A stretch of 64,000 nt of DNA from Terrabacter sp. 28. GTDB taxonomy: Bacteria; Actinomycetota; Actinomycetes; Actinomycetales; Dermatophilaceae. This document shows positions 7,801-18,345 of the stretch, piece after piece. The position numbers and the translations under genes are program-made. The DNA lies in NCBI GenBank assembly GCA_000955875.1, contig JYOE01000023.1, positions 1 to 64,000 of the forward strand. Direction: 5' to 3'. The notes beneath the pieces are model-generated. The model was not told where the DNA came from. It worked only from the letters and a program-made list of their open reading frames with translations, and made no database searches. Every line of letters starts with the position of its first letter. Positions within the stretch are counted from its first letter, which is position 1.

Positions 7801-9690
7801 CGAGCCGGACGATCCCGGCGTCGACGTGAACGTGCCCGTGGAGGTCGTGGAGAACGAGTCGACCCCGTCGGCGATGCTCGTGAAGTCGGGGAACGCGTTG
7901 CCGCTCCAGACGTACCAGGTCGGCATGATGAGGGGCTGGTTCGCGGCCTCGGCCGCCTTCGCGACGTCTGCGAACGTCTTGGCCCACCGGTCGGCCACAC
8001 CGAACACGACGGCATACGGGAGGTAGCGGCTGAAGATGTTGCTCGCCTCCTCGAACTCGATCTGCCCCGCCTCGGCGGTCGTGAGGTACTCCTTGAAGCC
8101 CAGCGACTGCGCGAGCACGGCCGACCCCTCGGCCGTCTTGGCGGCCATGCGGCCGCCGAGGAACCAGACGATGAGGCCCGACACCACGAGGCCGATCCCG
8201 AGCGCGATGCCGCCGGTGAAGCCACCGCCGAGGAGGGCGCTGAGGGCGGGACGACCGTAGAAGAGGACGAGGCCGCCGAGCACCGCGATGACGAGTCCGA
8301 GGCCCTGCCAGACGCCGCGCTGCGTCTGCGGCGAGGACCGGAACCAGCCGCGGGTGACGACCTCCTGGTACATCTCGGACTGGATGCGCTTGAGGGTGCT
8401 GGCGAACGTGTTCTTCAGCTCGGACAGGCGGACCGTGTCGCCGCGGCTGGAGAAGACGCCGTCGAGCAGCTGGCGCTCGTAGGGCAGCAGGCGCTCGGCG
8501 GCCGGCGGGGTGAGCCGGGTGAGCGTCCAGTCGGTGCGGCTGAACATGCCGCCGGAGTCGTTCTCCTCGATGCGCAGGAAGCCGCGCACGGCGAGGTCGA
8601 TGAGCGTCGCGGAGACGTCGATGGGGTTGGCGGTCTCGTCGAGAATGGTGCCGACCATGCCGGGCTGCACGCCCCTGGGCGGCTGGAACTGCACGGCCAC
8701 CGTGGTGGACCCGCCGCGCACGGTGGGGGCGGCCGGTGTGCCGTCGCCGGCGGCCCCGGTGCCGAAGGACGGCGACAGGCCCGGGGTGACGTCGGCGTAG
8801 CGCTCGTCACGGCCACGGGTCCACACGAGGGTGCCCATGACGGCCAGCGCCAGCACGGGGGCGCCGATGCCACCGAGCCAGGCGGCGGCGTTGGCGGCGG
8901 GCGCCGCGGCCGACCCGACCGACGAGCCCGAGCTGCCCTGCCGCACGTCGGGCCGTACGTCGCCGAAGGCCGACGCCGGGTAGGACGCGAGGACGGACAT
9001 GGCCTCACCCGACGTGAGGCCCTGCGCCGAGAACCTCGCCGGGTCGCCGGACGTGGCCTGGCACGGGGTGTCGGAGCGCGTGACGCCCTGGTAGCAGGCG
9101 ACCCTCGTCGACCCGGCCGGGGCGTTGACGGTGACCGACACCCGGTCGCGCTCGGTCATCTCGTTGGCGCCGAAGACGTTGTAGTAGAGCTCGATGGTGT
9201 CGGCCGGGGCAGTGCCCGTGGCCGGCTGGCCGTCGGCGGTGATGGGGTTCAGCACGTCGTGCAGCGTGTAGTGGATCTCGTAGACCTGGGTGCCGCTCGT
9301 GAACTCGTCGGCCGACCCGATGCGGATCTCCTTGGAGGCCCCGTTGTCGCTCACGCGGAAGGCGTCGGGGGCGCCGCTCGGGCTCGAGACGTCGACGTCG
9401 GTGAGGTCGAAGTAGCGGTAGCGGTCCTCCTCGTCGTTCCAGCCCATCCGCACGACGATGTTGCGGAAGATGCCGTGCTTCTCGGCACCACTCGGGAAGC
9501 GCCACGTGATCGTCTCGGTGACCTTCATGCTCCCGTCGGGCTGGAGGTCGTAGACGGCGGCGTAGGAGTCCATCCCCTCGTCGGTGGCAGCGTGCGCGGC
9601 GACCCCCGGGCCGGCCAGCAGCACCGCGGCCGCGAGGAGCACGGCCAGCACGCCGAGGCGCCTGCCGCGCCGCACGCTCGATCCGATCAT
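7732..9690 (-). CDS. DUF2207 domain membrane protein
   Basis: A 652-residue secreted/membrane protein. A signal peptide (to about residue 35) is followed by the DUF2207 domain, which opens SYAAVYDLQPDGSMKVTETI and contains GAEKHGIFRNI. Membrane segments follow at about 275-295 and a pair near 465-515. The tail is a Gly/Ser-rich run (FSGGGGFSGGGGGG), typical of the family. DUF2207 proteins are widespread in actinomycetes and have no established activity. The gene is 72 bases downstream of smpB, same strand. Its 3' end overlaps the decayed small gene. Confidence 0.88.
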   Translation of the reverse strand: MIGSSVRRGRRLGVLAVLLAAAVLLAGPGVAAHAATDEGMDSYAAVYDLQPDGSMKVTETITWRFPSGAEKHGIFRNIVVRMGWNDEEDRYRYFDLTDVDVSSPSGAPDAFRVSDNGASKEIRIGSADEFTSGTQVYEIHYTLHDVLNPITADGQPATGTAPADTIELYYNVFGANEMTERDRVSVTVNAPAGSTRVACYQGVTRSDTPCQATSGDPARFSAQGLTSGEAMSVLASYPASAFGDVRPDVRQGSSGSSVGSAAAPAANAAAWLGGIGAPVLALAVMGTLVWTRGRDERYADVTPGLSPSFGTGAAGDGTPAAPTVRGGSTTVAVQFQPPRGVQPGMVGTILDETANPIDVSATLIDLAVRGFLRIEENDSGGMFSRTDWTLTRLTPPAAERLLPYERQLLDGVFSSRGDTVRLSELKNTFASTLKRIQSEMYQEVVTRGWFRSSPQTQRGVWQGLGLVIAVLGGLVLFYGRPALSALLGGGFTGGIALGIGLVVSGLIVWFLGGRMAAKTAEGSAVLAQSLGFKEYLTTAEAGQIEFEEASNIFSRYLPYAVVFGVADRWAKTFADVAKAAEAANQPLIMPTWYVWSGNAFPDFTSIADGVDSFSTTSTGTFTSTPGSSGSSGFSGGGGFSGGGGGGSSSGSW

Positions 9691-9762
9691 CAGGGTCCCT
9701 CCAGTCGTCGTCCCTGCATCCTGACACCGGACGCTGCCCGGGTGCGTGAGGTTCCGGGCTGG

Positions 9763-10236
9763 TCAGCGACGCCGGTTGGCCGCGCTCATGGCGCGGTCGG
9801 CCTCGCGACGGTCCTGCCGCTCGCGCAGGGCGTGCCGCTTGTCGTACTCCTTCTTGCCGGTCGCGATCGCGATCTCGACCTTGGCACGGCCGTCCTTGAA
9901 GTACAGCGAGAGCGGCACGATGGTGCGGCCGCTCTCGCGCGTCTTCTGCGCGATCTTCTCGAGCTCGGCGCGGTGCAGGAGCAGCTTGCGCTTGCGGCGC
10001 GGGGCGTGGTTGTTCCACGTGCCGTTGAGGTACTCGGGGATGTGGACGTTCTCCAGGTAGAGCTCGTCACCGGTGAACATCGCGAAGCCGTCGACGAGCG
10101 AGGCGCGCCCCATGCGCAGCGCCTTGACCTCGGTGCCGGACAGCACGATGCCGGCCTCGAAGGTGTCGTCGATGAGGTAGTCGTGTCGGGCCTTGCGGTT
10201 GCTCGCGACGAGCGACCGCCCCTTCTCCTTGGGCAC
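9763..10236 (-). CDS. smpB: SsrA-binding protein SmpB
   Basis: A 157-residue protein of normal SmpB length. It shows the family blocks NRKARHDYLIDDTFEAG, GTEVKALRMGRASL, LENVHIPEY and the basic C-terminal tail (KKEYDKRHALRERQDRREAD) that enters the empty mRNA channel of a stalled ribosome. It binds tmRNA (encoded here at 2740-3106) and delivers it to the A site. It lies downstream of the M23 hydrolase gene, as is common in actinomycetes. An ATG at 10236 gives the canonical MPKEKGR start. Confidence 0.97.
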   Translation of the reverse strand: MPKEKGRSLVASNRKARHDYLIDDTFEAGIVLSGTEVKALRMGRASLVDGFAMFTGDELYLENVHIPEYLNGTWNNHAPRRKRKLLLHRAELEKIAQKTRESGRTIVPLSLYFKDGRAKVEIAIATGKKEYDKRHALRERQDRREADRAMSAANRRR

Positions 10237-10359
10237 CGGACCGTCCTTCCGACTGCGGCTGCGCGGTTCTGCTCCGCCGCGGGGCGCGGTGGGCGCACCA
10301 ACGCTACCCCGAAGGGCTGCTCTTCTCAGAGCGGGTTTCGCCGGGCCTGACGCGAGCCG

Positions 10360-11865
10360 TCAGAGCCAGCGGCGGGGGTTGACCGGGGTGCCGTCCTCGT
10401 AGGTGCCGAAGTGCAGGTGGCAGCCGGTCGAGTAGCCGGTGGTGCCCGAGTAGCCGATGAGCTGGCCACGCTGCACGCTGCCGCCGAACTTCACGATGCT
10501 CGACAGGTGGTTGTAGCTCGTGACGAGGTCGACGCCCCGGTGGATGCCGTGGTCGATGAGGACCTGGTTGCCCCATCCGCTCGCACGCCAGCCGGCGCGG
10601 ATGACCTCACCCGGCGCGGCGGCATACACCGGGGTGCCGCAGGCGATGCCCCAGTCGAGGCCGTCGTGGAGCATCCACTTCTGCAGCACCGGGTGCCAGC
10701 GCATGCCGAAGCCGGAGGTCGTCGGGCCGTTGGCCGGGTAGGTCAGGTAGTTCGACGGCGTGTTGTCGGTGTTCTGCACGGGCGGCGGCGTCTTGGGCAC
10801 GTAGACCTGACCGCGCTTCTTCGCGGCCGCAGCCTTGGCTCGCTCGGCTCGGATCTTGGCGGCCCGCTCGGCGCGCAGCTTGGCCAGCCGCTTCTGCTCG
10901 GCGATGCGGGCCTTGCGGGCGCGCTCGACGAGGATGGCCTGCAGGCGCGCGGACTCGGCACGGGCTGCGGACAGCTCGGCCGCCTCGCTCTTGCGCTGCA
11001 CCGCGAGGTCGGCGGCGTAGGTGGACTGCTTCGACTTGAGCTGGTCGAGCTGGGTCTTGGCCGCGGCCGCGTTCTGGGCGGCGGTGATGGCGTTGTTCTT
11101 GGCGACGATCGCCTGGTTCTTGGCGTCGGTCGCGGCGGCGGCAGCAGCCTCAGCGCTGCGCAGGGCTGCCTCGGCCTGGCGCTTGAGCTCGGCGATCTCG
11201 CCGCGCACCGACGTGAGGTACGAGCGGGTCGAGGTGTTGTCGGCCGTCATGGCGGCGAGCTTGTCGATGGTGTCGCTCGCGACGGCGCTGGCGGTGTCGG
11301 CCATCACGAGGCGGTCGGCGAAGTCCTGCGGCGACGTCGAGCCGAAGACCATGCCGAGCTGGGACTCCTGGCTCGAGCCCTGGAAGACCTCGGCCGCGTA
11401 GGAGTCGAGGGCGTCCTGGCTGGAGACGAGGTCGGTCGCGCTCTTGGCGAGGCGCTCCTTGGCGCGCTGCTCGTTGGCCTGGGCGACCGCGAGCTTCTGG
11501 GCCACCTCCTCGTTGTGGGCGCGCGCACTGGCCTCGGCGGCGATGGCGCGTGCCTCGGTGGCCTCGGCCGCGACCTGCGCAGCCTGCGCACGTGCCTGGG
11601 TGGCTTGGGCGGAGGCGACCCGCTGCTGGGCGATCGGGAGGGCGGCGTTGGTGCGCTCGAGGTTGACGTAGGCCCGGGCGAGGGCGGCGTTGGTGCCCTC
11701 GAGCTGCTGCCCGAGCGCGGCGATCCGCTTGTCGTTGCGCTTCTTCTGGTCCGAGACCGAGTCGGCGCGTGCGGCGAGGCCGGTGCCGACCGAGACGGTG
11801 CACGCGACGACGAGGCCGGCGGCCGTCAGAGCGGTCGCGGGCCTGCGCTGGGAATCACGCCTCAT
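10360..11865 (-). CDS. secreted M23 peptidase / EnvC-like amidase activator
   Basis: About 501 residues. Signal peptide to about residue 35; a long Ala/Lys/Glu-rich coiled coil (about 40-370, many KKRNDKRI- and AEQKRLAKL-like heptads); then an M23 LytM domain with MLHDGLDWG and CHLHFGTYEDG. HxxxD and HxH, the Zn ligands of active M23 peptidases, are both present, so it may cut peptidoglycan itself and not only activate an amidase. Its place after ftsX fits control by FtsEX through the coiled coil, as for EnvC and the RipC/CwlO types. ATGs at 11865, 11874 and 11883 are all possible; none has a clear RBS. Confidence 0.88.
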   Translation of the reverse strand: MRRDSQRRPATALTAAGLVVACTVSVGTGLAARADSVSDQKKRNDKRIAALGQQLEGTNAALARAYVNLERTNAALPIAQQRVASAQATQARAQAAQVAAEATEARAIAAEASARAHNEEVAQKLAVAQANEQRAKERLAKSATDLVSSQDALDSYAAEVFQGSSQESQLGMVFGSTSPQDFADRLVMADTASAVASDTIDKLAAMTADNTSTRSYLTSVRGEIAELKRQAEAALRSAEAAAAAATDAKNQAIVAKNNAITAAQNAAAAKTQLDQLKSKQSTYAADLAVQRKSEAAELSAARAESARLQAILVERARKARIAEQKRLAKLRAERAAKIRAERAKAAAAKKRGQVYVPKTPPPVQNTDNTPSNYLTYPANGPTTSGFGMRWHPVLQKWMLHDGLDWGIACGTPVYAAAPGEVIRAGWRASGWGNQVLIDHGIHRGVDLVTSYNHLSSIVKFGGSVQRGQLIGYSGTTGYSTGCHLHFGTYEDGTPVNPRRWL

Positions 11866-11961
11866 GAGCCACATACGTGTCATTGGTACCACACGCCACT
11901 GGAGTTGGGGAGGGTTCGGCACGATTGTGCCGGTTCGCCCGCGGCGGCGACGGGGAATGCG

Positions 11962-12867
11962 TCAGACGCGCAGGTAGCGACGCAGCGTGACCCACGACGT
12001 GAGGCTCGACAGCACGACGACGCCCAGCACGACGAACGGCGCGACGTAGTAGACGTCGGCCACGCCGATGAAGGCGGTGTCGGTGAGGGTCTGGCTGAGG
12101 AAGCCGACGACGCCGTAGCGCACCGTCGCCCAGAGCATGCCCATCGCGAGCACGGCCCCGAGCACGCTGGAGAGCACCGTCTCCATGACGAACGGGAAGC
12201 GGATCGTGAAGTTCGAGGCACCGACGAGGCGCATGATGCCGGTCTCGCGTCTCCGGCTGAACGCCGTCTGCCGGATCGTCGTTGAGATGAGCATGACGGC
12301 CGCGAGCACCATGAGCGACGAGAGCGCGATGGCCGCCCACGAGACGGTGTTCATGAAGGTGAAGAACTTCTCGAGCAGCTTCTTCTGGTCCTGCACGTCG
12401 GCAACGCCGGGCATGCCCTTGATCGAGCTGGCGACGACGTCGAACTTGCCGGCGTCGTTGAGGTTCACGCGGTACGAGTCGGCGAAGTACGACTCCCCCG
12501 CCCGGGCGAGCGGCGAGTTCTTGTAGGTCTGCTTGAACCGCTCGTACGCCTCGTCGCGCGACTCGTAGTAGACCTCCTTCACCGTCGGCTTGAGCGCTTC
12601 GAGCTCGGCCTTGATCGCCTCGCGCTGGGCCTCGGTGGTCGGCTCACCCGCGCAGTTGGTGAAGCGGGTCTTCTCCGCGCAGAGCAGGACGGTGACCTGG
12701 ACGCGGTCGTACCAGTAGTCCTTCATGGTGTCGACCTGCCGCTGGCCCATGAGACCGAGCCCCAGCAGGTACATCGAGATCATCGTGACGATGACGACGG
12801 AGACCGCCATCGACAGGTTGCGCCGCAGGCCGTTGCCGATCTCGCCGAGGAGGAACTGGAATCGCAT
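11962..12867 (-). CDS. ftsX: cell division protein FtsX
   Basis: A 301-residue membrane protein: one helix near the N-terminus (SVVIVTMISMYLLGLGL), a large extracellular loop (about 45-175) with two Cys (LLCAEKT, TNCAGE), then three helices in the C-terminal half, with the FtsX segment RRRETGIMRLVGASN. FtsX is the membrane half of the FtsEX ABC-like complex that transmits ATP hydrolysis to a peptidoglycan hydrolase during division. It directly follows ftsE (24-base gap) and precedes the M23 gene, its likely partner. Confidence 0.96.
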   Translation of the reverse strand: MRFQFLLGEIGNGLRRNLSMAVSVVIVTMISMYLLGLGLMGQRQVDTMKDYWYDRVQVTVLLCAEKTRFTNCAGEPTTEAQREAIKAELEALKPTVKEVYYESRDEAYERFKQTYKNSPLARAGESYFADSYRVNLNDAGKFDVVASSIKGMPGVADVQDQKKLLEKFFTFMNTVSWAAIALSSLMVLAAVMLISTTIRQTAFSRRRETGIMRLVGASNFTIRFPFVMETVLSSVLGAVLAMGMLWATVRYGVVGFLSQTLTDTAFIGVADVYYVAPFVVLGVVVLSSLTSWVTLRRYLRV

Positions 12868-12891
12868 GGTGTGTCTGGCTCCGTCTCGCGG

Positions 12892-13812
12892 TCAGCGGTC
12901 GCTCGTCTGGACGGCCTTGTGCCGCTTGAAGATCCCTCCACGAGGGCGCGGCTCGTCGGCGTCGCGGCCGATGGGCGGCAGGGCGTCGGAGTCGACCTCG
13001 GCCCCTGCATCCCCGTCGCCGTATGCCGTCGGGTCGGCGTCGTCGAAGCCGTCGGCGACGTCCGGGGTGTCGGCACCGAGCGGGCGGGGCGCCTCGTCCG
13101 GCTCGTCGAGCCGGACGCGCGGGATCGACCCGGTCGTGTAGTCGCCGGCCTCCATGTCGCTGACGAGCACGCCGCGGTCGAGCCGGATGACGCGCTTGCG
13201 CATGGCGTTGACGGTGACCGTGTCGTGCGTGGCCATGACGACCGTGGTGCCCGTGCGGTTGATGCGGTCGAGCAGCTGCACGATTCCGAGGCTCGTGTCG
13301 GGGTCGAGGTTGCCCGTGGGCTCGTCGGCGAGCAGGACCGGCGGCCGGTTGACGAAGGCGCGGGCGATCGCGACCCGCTGCTGCTCGCCGCCGGACAGCT
13401 GGTGCGGCAGTCGCTTCTCCATGCCGGCGAGGCCGACGAGCTCGAGCGTCTCGGGCACCGTCTGGCGGATGCGCGCGCGGCTGCTGCCGAGCACCTGCAG
13501 GGCGTAGGCGACGTTCTGGAACACCGTCTTGTTGGGCAGCAGCCGGAAGTCCTGGAAGACGCAGCCGATCTCGCGGCGCAGCGCCGGGACCTTGCGCTCG
13601 GGGAGCCGGTCGAGCTCGCGACCGGCGACGAGGATGCGGCCGCGCGTGGCGTCCTGCTCCTTCATGACGAGCTGCATGAGGGTCGACTTGCCCGAGCCGG
13701 ACGTGCCCACCACGAAGGCGAACTCGCCCCGCGGGATCTCGAGGCTGACGTCGTCGAGCGCCGGACGGGTCGTGCGGGGGTAGGTCTTCGTCACGTTCTC
13801 GAAGAGGATCAT
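12892..13812 (-). CDS. ftsE: cell division ATP-binding protein FtsE with acidic C-terminal extension
   Basis: 306 residues; FtsE is usually about 220-230. The ABC core has Walker A (VGTSGSGKST, near 37-46), signature LSGGEQQR and Walker B VLLADEPTGNLD. After about residue 225 comes an 80-residue extension rich in Asp, Pro and Gly (for example DGFDDADPTAYGDGDAG) that ends in a basic patch with FKRHK. The start at 13812 gives MILFENVTKTYP, the normal FtsE N-terminus. Two GGCATACGT copies lie 70-100 bases upstream. ftsE and ftsX form an operon. Confidence 0.95.
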   Translation of the reverse strand: MILFENVTKTYPRTTRPALDDVSLEIPRGEFAFVVGTSGSGKSTLMQLVMKEQDATRGRILVAGRELDRLPERKVPALRREIGCVFQDFRLLPNKTVFQNVAYALQVLGSSRARIRQTVPETLELVGLAGMEKRLPHQLSGGEQQRVAIARAFVNRPPVLLADEPTGNLDPDTSLGIVQLLDRINRTGTTVVMATHDTVTVNAMRKRVIRLDRGVLVSDMEAGDYTTGSIPRVRLDEPDEAPRPLGADTPDVADGFDDADPTAYGDGDAGAEVDSDALPPIGRDADEPRPRGGIFKRHKAVQTSDR

Positions 13813-14011
13813 GCGTCGGGCCTCGACTCGTACTGGACTGCAGCGGGACAGCGGTCGGGCTGGGCGGCCACCCGGGCGGCATACGTCGACGGCAAGCGTG
13901 GACGGCATACGTGGGCGGGAGCGCAGGACCGTCTCCGAGGCTACGGGCCGCGGCGGCGAAACCCGTGGAAAACCGGCAGCCCCGGCGTGGCGGCCGGGCG
14001 CCGTCCGGCAG

Positions 14012-14524
14012 TCAGCAGACGAGGGTGGTGAGGCCCTGCGCGGACTCCGCGCCGGAGCGCGCCAGCTTGCCCCAGCCCTGGGTGCACAGCGCGGTGGTGC
14101 GCACCGGGACGGAGTAGCTCAGCTGCTGTCGCAGCGCACCCGTGGTGAACCCGCGAGTGTCGGGCTCGCCGCGCACGGCGACCCCGACCATCGAGCGGTA
14201 GGCCGTGCCCCGCGCGTGGTACTGGTCCCACACGTAGACGGAGGCGAAGTTCATCCAGGTCGAGCCGCCGGCATCGCGGCACCAGCCGATGTACTGGCGC
14301 ACCGTGAAGGCGGAGATGCCGAGGTCGGCGACGACCTTCTTGTCGCCGATCTGGCGCACGCTGGAGCACGGCGCGGAGGTGGCGGCGACCGCGCTCGGGG
14401 CGGCGGCGCTCGTTGCCGCTGGGGCCGCTGGGGCCGCAGACGCGGGACCGACGGTGACGAGGACGGTGGCGGCGGCCGCGACCAGGGTCGTCAGGGCGCG
14501 CCGGAGGACGTGGAGGGAAGACAT
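14012..14524 (-). CDS. small secreted protein of unknown function
   Basis: 170 residues. A signal peptide ends near residue 31 (GPASA/AP), then an Ala/Pro/Ser-rich stretch to 51, then a compact domain with exactly four Cys (53, 82, 147, 170; the last is the final residue), suggesting two disulfides. Aromatic blocks such as YIGWCRDAGG and VYVWDQYHARG suggest a folded extracellular domain. I do not recognise the family. It lies between prfB and ftsE, two genes that are often adjacent in actinomycetes, so it looks like an insertion in that block. Confidence 0.75.
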   Translation of the reverse strand: MSSLHVLRRALTTLVAAAATVLVTVGPASAAPAAPAATSAAAPSAVAATSAPCSSVRQIGDKKVVADLGISAFTVRQYIGWCRDAGGSTWMNFASVYVWDQYHARGTAYRSMVGVAVRGEPDTRGFTTGALRQQLSYSVPVRTTALCTQGWGKLARSGAESAQGLTTLVC

Positions 14525-14621
14525 GGGTGGAGCCTCTCGGGTGGAGCCGATGACGCGACCCTACGAGTGATGAGGGACTCCCGCCCGCCGAAACGCGACT
14601 TCGGACCGCAGGCCCGGGACG

Positions 14622-15734
<1,113 letters not shown>

Positions 15735-15951
15735 GATCCAACAGCCTACGGCAGCACGGGCCGCGCCGTGCACGGGTGCGGCGGTGGCGATGGCCGGTGC
15801 GGCCCGGACCGGTGAGCGACGCCACAGGCGGCGCGGGACGTTGTCCTCTGACCCGTGCGCTGTGGCGGGACGAGAGTCGGATGGGAACGGCTGAGCGTCC
15901 GACGTCCCCGCGCACGCATCGTCCCGGACGGACGCGGAGGAGGTGGGCGTC

Positions 15952-17181
15952 ATGACCATCCGGTCCGCGCCCGACAGGCCACGAACCGACGTCGCAGCAA
16001 CGACTTCCCGCAGACGTGGTCCGCACCGGCTCCGCTGGTGGCTCGCGGGACTCGCCGCCCTCCTGCTCGTCGTGCACGCCGCCGGAGGCTGGTACTTCGC
16101 CGGCCGCATCGAGAGCCAGGCCCTTGCCGCGACGCCGGGCACCATGTCGCCGGCCCACGACGACGTACGCGTCACGGCGGTCGACGGCGACCGCGTCACC
16201 CTGGCTCGGGGCGTCGACGCCGCCTCCAACTTCGAGGCCGTGGCGTCCTACGGCATGGCGTGGGACGGCGGGGCCGGTCACATCGGCCCGGCCACCGTCA
16301 ACGCCGACGGCACCGTCACCCGCTCCCTCGAGGTCGTGACGGGAGTCGCGCCGAAGCCCGGCGCGGGCGCGGCGGTCGAGCGCGCGTACTTCGTCGCCGA
16401 CCCGTCGAAGGAGCTCGGTCTCACCCTCAGTGAGGTCACCGTCGCCGGTATGCCGGCGTGGTGGATCGCGGCGGACGCCGGCGCTGCCGGGGACGCCGTC
16501 GCCGGGACGGCGGCCGTCTTCGTGCACGGCCAGAACGGCACCCGTCTCGACGGCCTGCGCTTCGCCGAGGCCGCGCACCGGGCCGGGCTGCCCGTGCTCG
16601 TCATCAGCTACCGCAACGACGCCGCCGCTCCGGCCGATCCCTCGGGACGACTGCAGTACGGCGCGACCGAGTGGCGCGACCTCGACGCCGCCGTCGCGTG
16701 GGTGCAGGCGCACGGTGCCACGCGGGTCGTGCTCGCGGGCCAGTCGATGGGAGGTGCGGTCGTCGCGGCCTTCCTCGAGCAGTCCGACCGGCGTTCGGCC
16801 GTGTCACGCATCGTCCTCGACTGCCCCATGCTCTCGCTCGACGAGGTCGTCGCCTGGGGCGCGCGCGAGGCGCTGCCGGGAGGCGTCGCGGTGCCCGAGA
16901 CCCTGCTGTGGTCGGCCGAGCGGATCGCCTCGCTGCGCTACGGCATCGACTGGGGCGCCGTCGACTACCTCGACGACACGCGCTGGCTCACCGTGCCGGC
17001 CCTCGTGACCCAGGGGTCGGCGGACCCGACCGTGCCGCCGACCATCCCGACCCGACTGCGCGACGCCCGTCCCGACCTCGTGACGCTCGTTGAGTTCCCC
17101 GGCGCGCTGCACGCGGAGTCGTGGAACGCGGACCGCGCCCGCTGGGACGACGCCGTCGGGGCGTTCCTCGACGCGTCGTGA
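15952..17181 (+). CDS. membrane-anchored alpha/beta hydrolase
   Basis: 409 residues. A basic N-terminus and one helix (LRWWLAGLAALLLVVHAAGG) anchor it, so the enzyme should face the outside. The hydrolase fold carries AAVFVHGQNG (oxyanion region), nucleophile Ser265 in GQSMGG, acid Asp358 in QGSADPT and His387 in ALHAES. The substrate is unknown; the S9-like core suggests an esterase or peptidase. GGAGGAGG lies about 8 bases before the ATG at 15952; a GTG at 15943 overlaps this RBS and was rejected. Divergent from prfB. Confidence 0.85.
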   Translation: MTIRSAPDRPRTDVAATTSRRRGPHRLRWWLAGLAALLLVVHAAGGWYFAGRIESQALAATPGTMSPAHDDVRVTAVDGDRVTLARGVDAASNFEAVASYGMAWDGGAGHIGPATVNADGTVTRSLEVVTGVAPKPGAGAAVERAYFVADPSKELGLTLSEVTVAGMPAWWIAADAGAAGDAVAGTAAVFVHGQNGTRLDGLRFAEAAHRAGLPVLVISYRNDAAAPADPSGRLQYGATEWRDLDAAVAWVQAHGATRVVLAGQSMGGAVVAAFLEQSDRRSAVSRIVLDCPMLSLDEVVAWGAREALPGGVAVPETLLWSAERIASLRYGIDWGAVDYLDDTRWLTVPALVTQGSADPTVPPTIPTRLRDARPDLVTLVEFPGALHAESWNADRARWDDAVGAFLDAS

Positions 17182-17317
17182 CGGGGCGCGGCGCAGGGGC
17201 GCCGCCGACACGGGTAGTCCTGCCCATTGCCAGCGGCGCCCCCGTGGGTCAGGATGCGCACACCGGGTGAGCACCGGGCCGCTCGGTCGATCAGGGGAAC
17301 AGGGGAAGGACAGGGGT

Positions 17318-18247
17318 ATGCGCATTCGTGCTGCGCTCGTGCGGCTCATCGCGGTCGTCGGGCTCGTCGCTCCGATGGGAGTGGTCACCTCCACGGCGTC
17401 GGAGGCCGCGGTGGTGTGTCCGCCGCGGCTGGGACTGACGTGGTTCAACAACAACTTCGACGCGGGGACGACCATCCCCTACACGAACACCGACTACGTG
17501 TCGCAGGGCCTCGCGTACTGGCCCGCCAAGGACTGGCTCATCACCTCGCTGAGCGACGACACCTGGCTGCCGGGCAAGAACATCCTCGCGGTGAAGAACC
17601 GCTCCACGGGCGCCCTCGTCAAGAAGGTCTTCGTCCAGTACACGAGCGGCGCGCAGATCGAGGGCCACATGGGCGGCGTCTCCGTCGCCGGCGGCAGCCT
17701 GCTGCTGTCGACGAGCTCGAACGGCAGGAACCTCTTCCGCTTCTCGCTGCGGGCGCTCGAGCTCGCGCCCCACAACACGGCCCTGAAGACGAACGGATCC
17801 TGGTCGGTCAAGGCCAGCTCGTACAACACGGCGTCGGGCGGCTACCTCTACGTCGGCACCTTCAGCGACGCGCTCAACGGCAGCTCGACGATGTGGCGCT
17901 ACGCGCTCACCTCGACCCAGGCGCCCACCGGCACCCCGGTCGCGATCAGCACCCCGACGCGGGTGCAGGGCGCCGTCGTCGCCGACGGGCACTACATCTT
18001 CAGCACGTCCTACGGACGCAACTGCTACAGCCGCCTGAAGTTCCGCAAGATCGGCTCGAGCACCTACGGCCGTCCGATCGAGATCCCGCCGATGAGCGAG
18101 GGCATCGTCAACGTGCCGCGCGGCGCGGCCGGCCCCGTCAGCGACTGGGTCTACGTCAACTTCGAGTCCGGCTCCGACCAGTACAAGGACGCGACGATGC
18201 GTCAGTTCCGGTTCCAGCACGCGTACCTCACGGCGCTCACCCCGTGA
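17318..18247 (+). CDS. secreted beta-propeller-like protein of unknown function
   Basis: 309 residues with a signal peptide ending near residue 30 (STASEA/AVV). The mature part has repeating strand blocks with aromatic and Gly residues (GLTWFNNNFDAG, GLAYWPAKDWLI, GGYLYVGTFSD, GHYIFSTSYGRN), which suggest a propeller fold. Two Cys occur (VVCPP near the mature N-terminus and RNCYSR). No catalytic motif was found. ATG at 17318 has AGGGG four bases upstream. It is followed by a strong terminator and stands alone. Confidence 0.7.
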   Translation: MRIRAALVRLIAVVGLVAPMGVVTSTASEAAVVCPPRLGLTWFNNNFDAGTTIPYTNTDYVSQGLAYWPAKDWLITSLSDDTWLPGKNILAVKNRSTGALVKKVFVQYTSGAQIEGHMGGVSVAGGSLLLSTSSNGRNLFRFSLRALELAPHNTALKTNGSWSVKASSYNTASGGYLYVGTFSDALNGSSTMWRYALTSTQAPTGTPVAISTPTRVQGAVVADGHYIFSTSYGRNCYSRLKFRKIGSSTYGRPIEIPPMSEGIVNVPRGAAGPVSDWVYVNFESGSDQYKDATMRQFRFQHAYLTALTP

Positions 18248-18290
18248 CGCGCTGACGGCGTACGGCCTCGTGGCCGGCGCCGGTCACGGC

Positions 18291-18323
18291 GAGGGGCCCA
18301 CGGCGGACTGCCGTGGGCCCCTC
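18291..18323 (+). terminator. strong hairpin terminator, probably bidirectional
   Basis: A perfect 14-bp stem (GAGGGGCCCACGGC with its complement) and a 5-base loop, between the convergent propeller-like gene and the metalloprotease gene. It ends both transcripts by position. Confidence 0.8.
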
Positions 18324-18345
18324 GTCGTGACGCCGGAGGTGCTGC

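Noticed and set aside
3255..8225. Very long minus-strand frame of 1656 codons
   Set aside because: It is the antisense of pyruvate carboxylase and neighbours; low-complexity Arg/Asp/Gly composition is the usual shadow of GC-rich codon bias.
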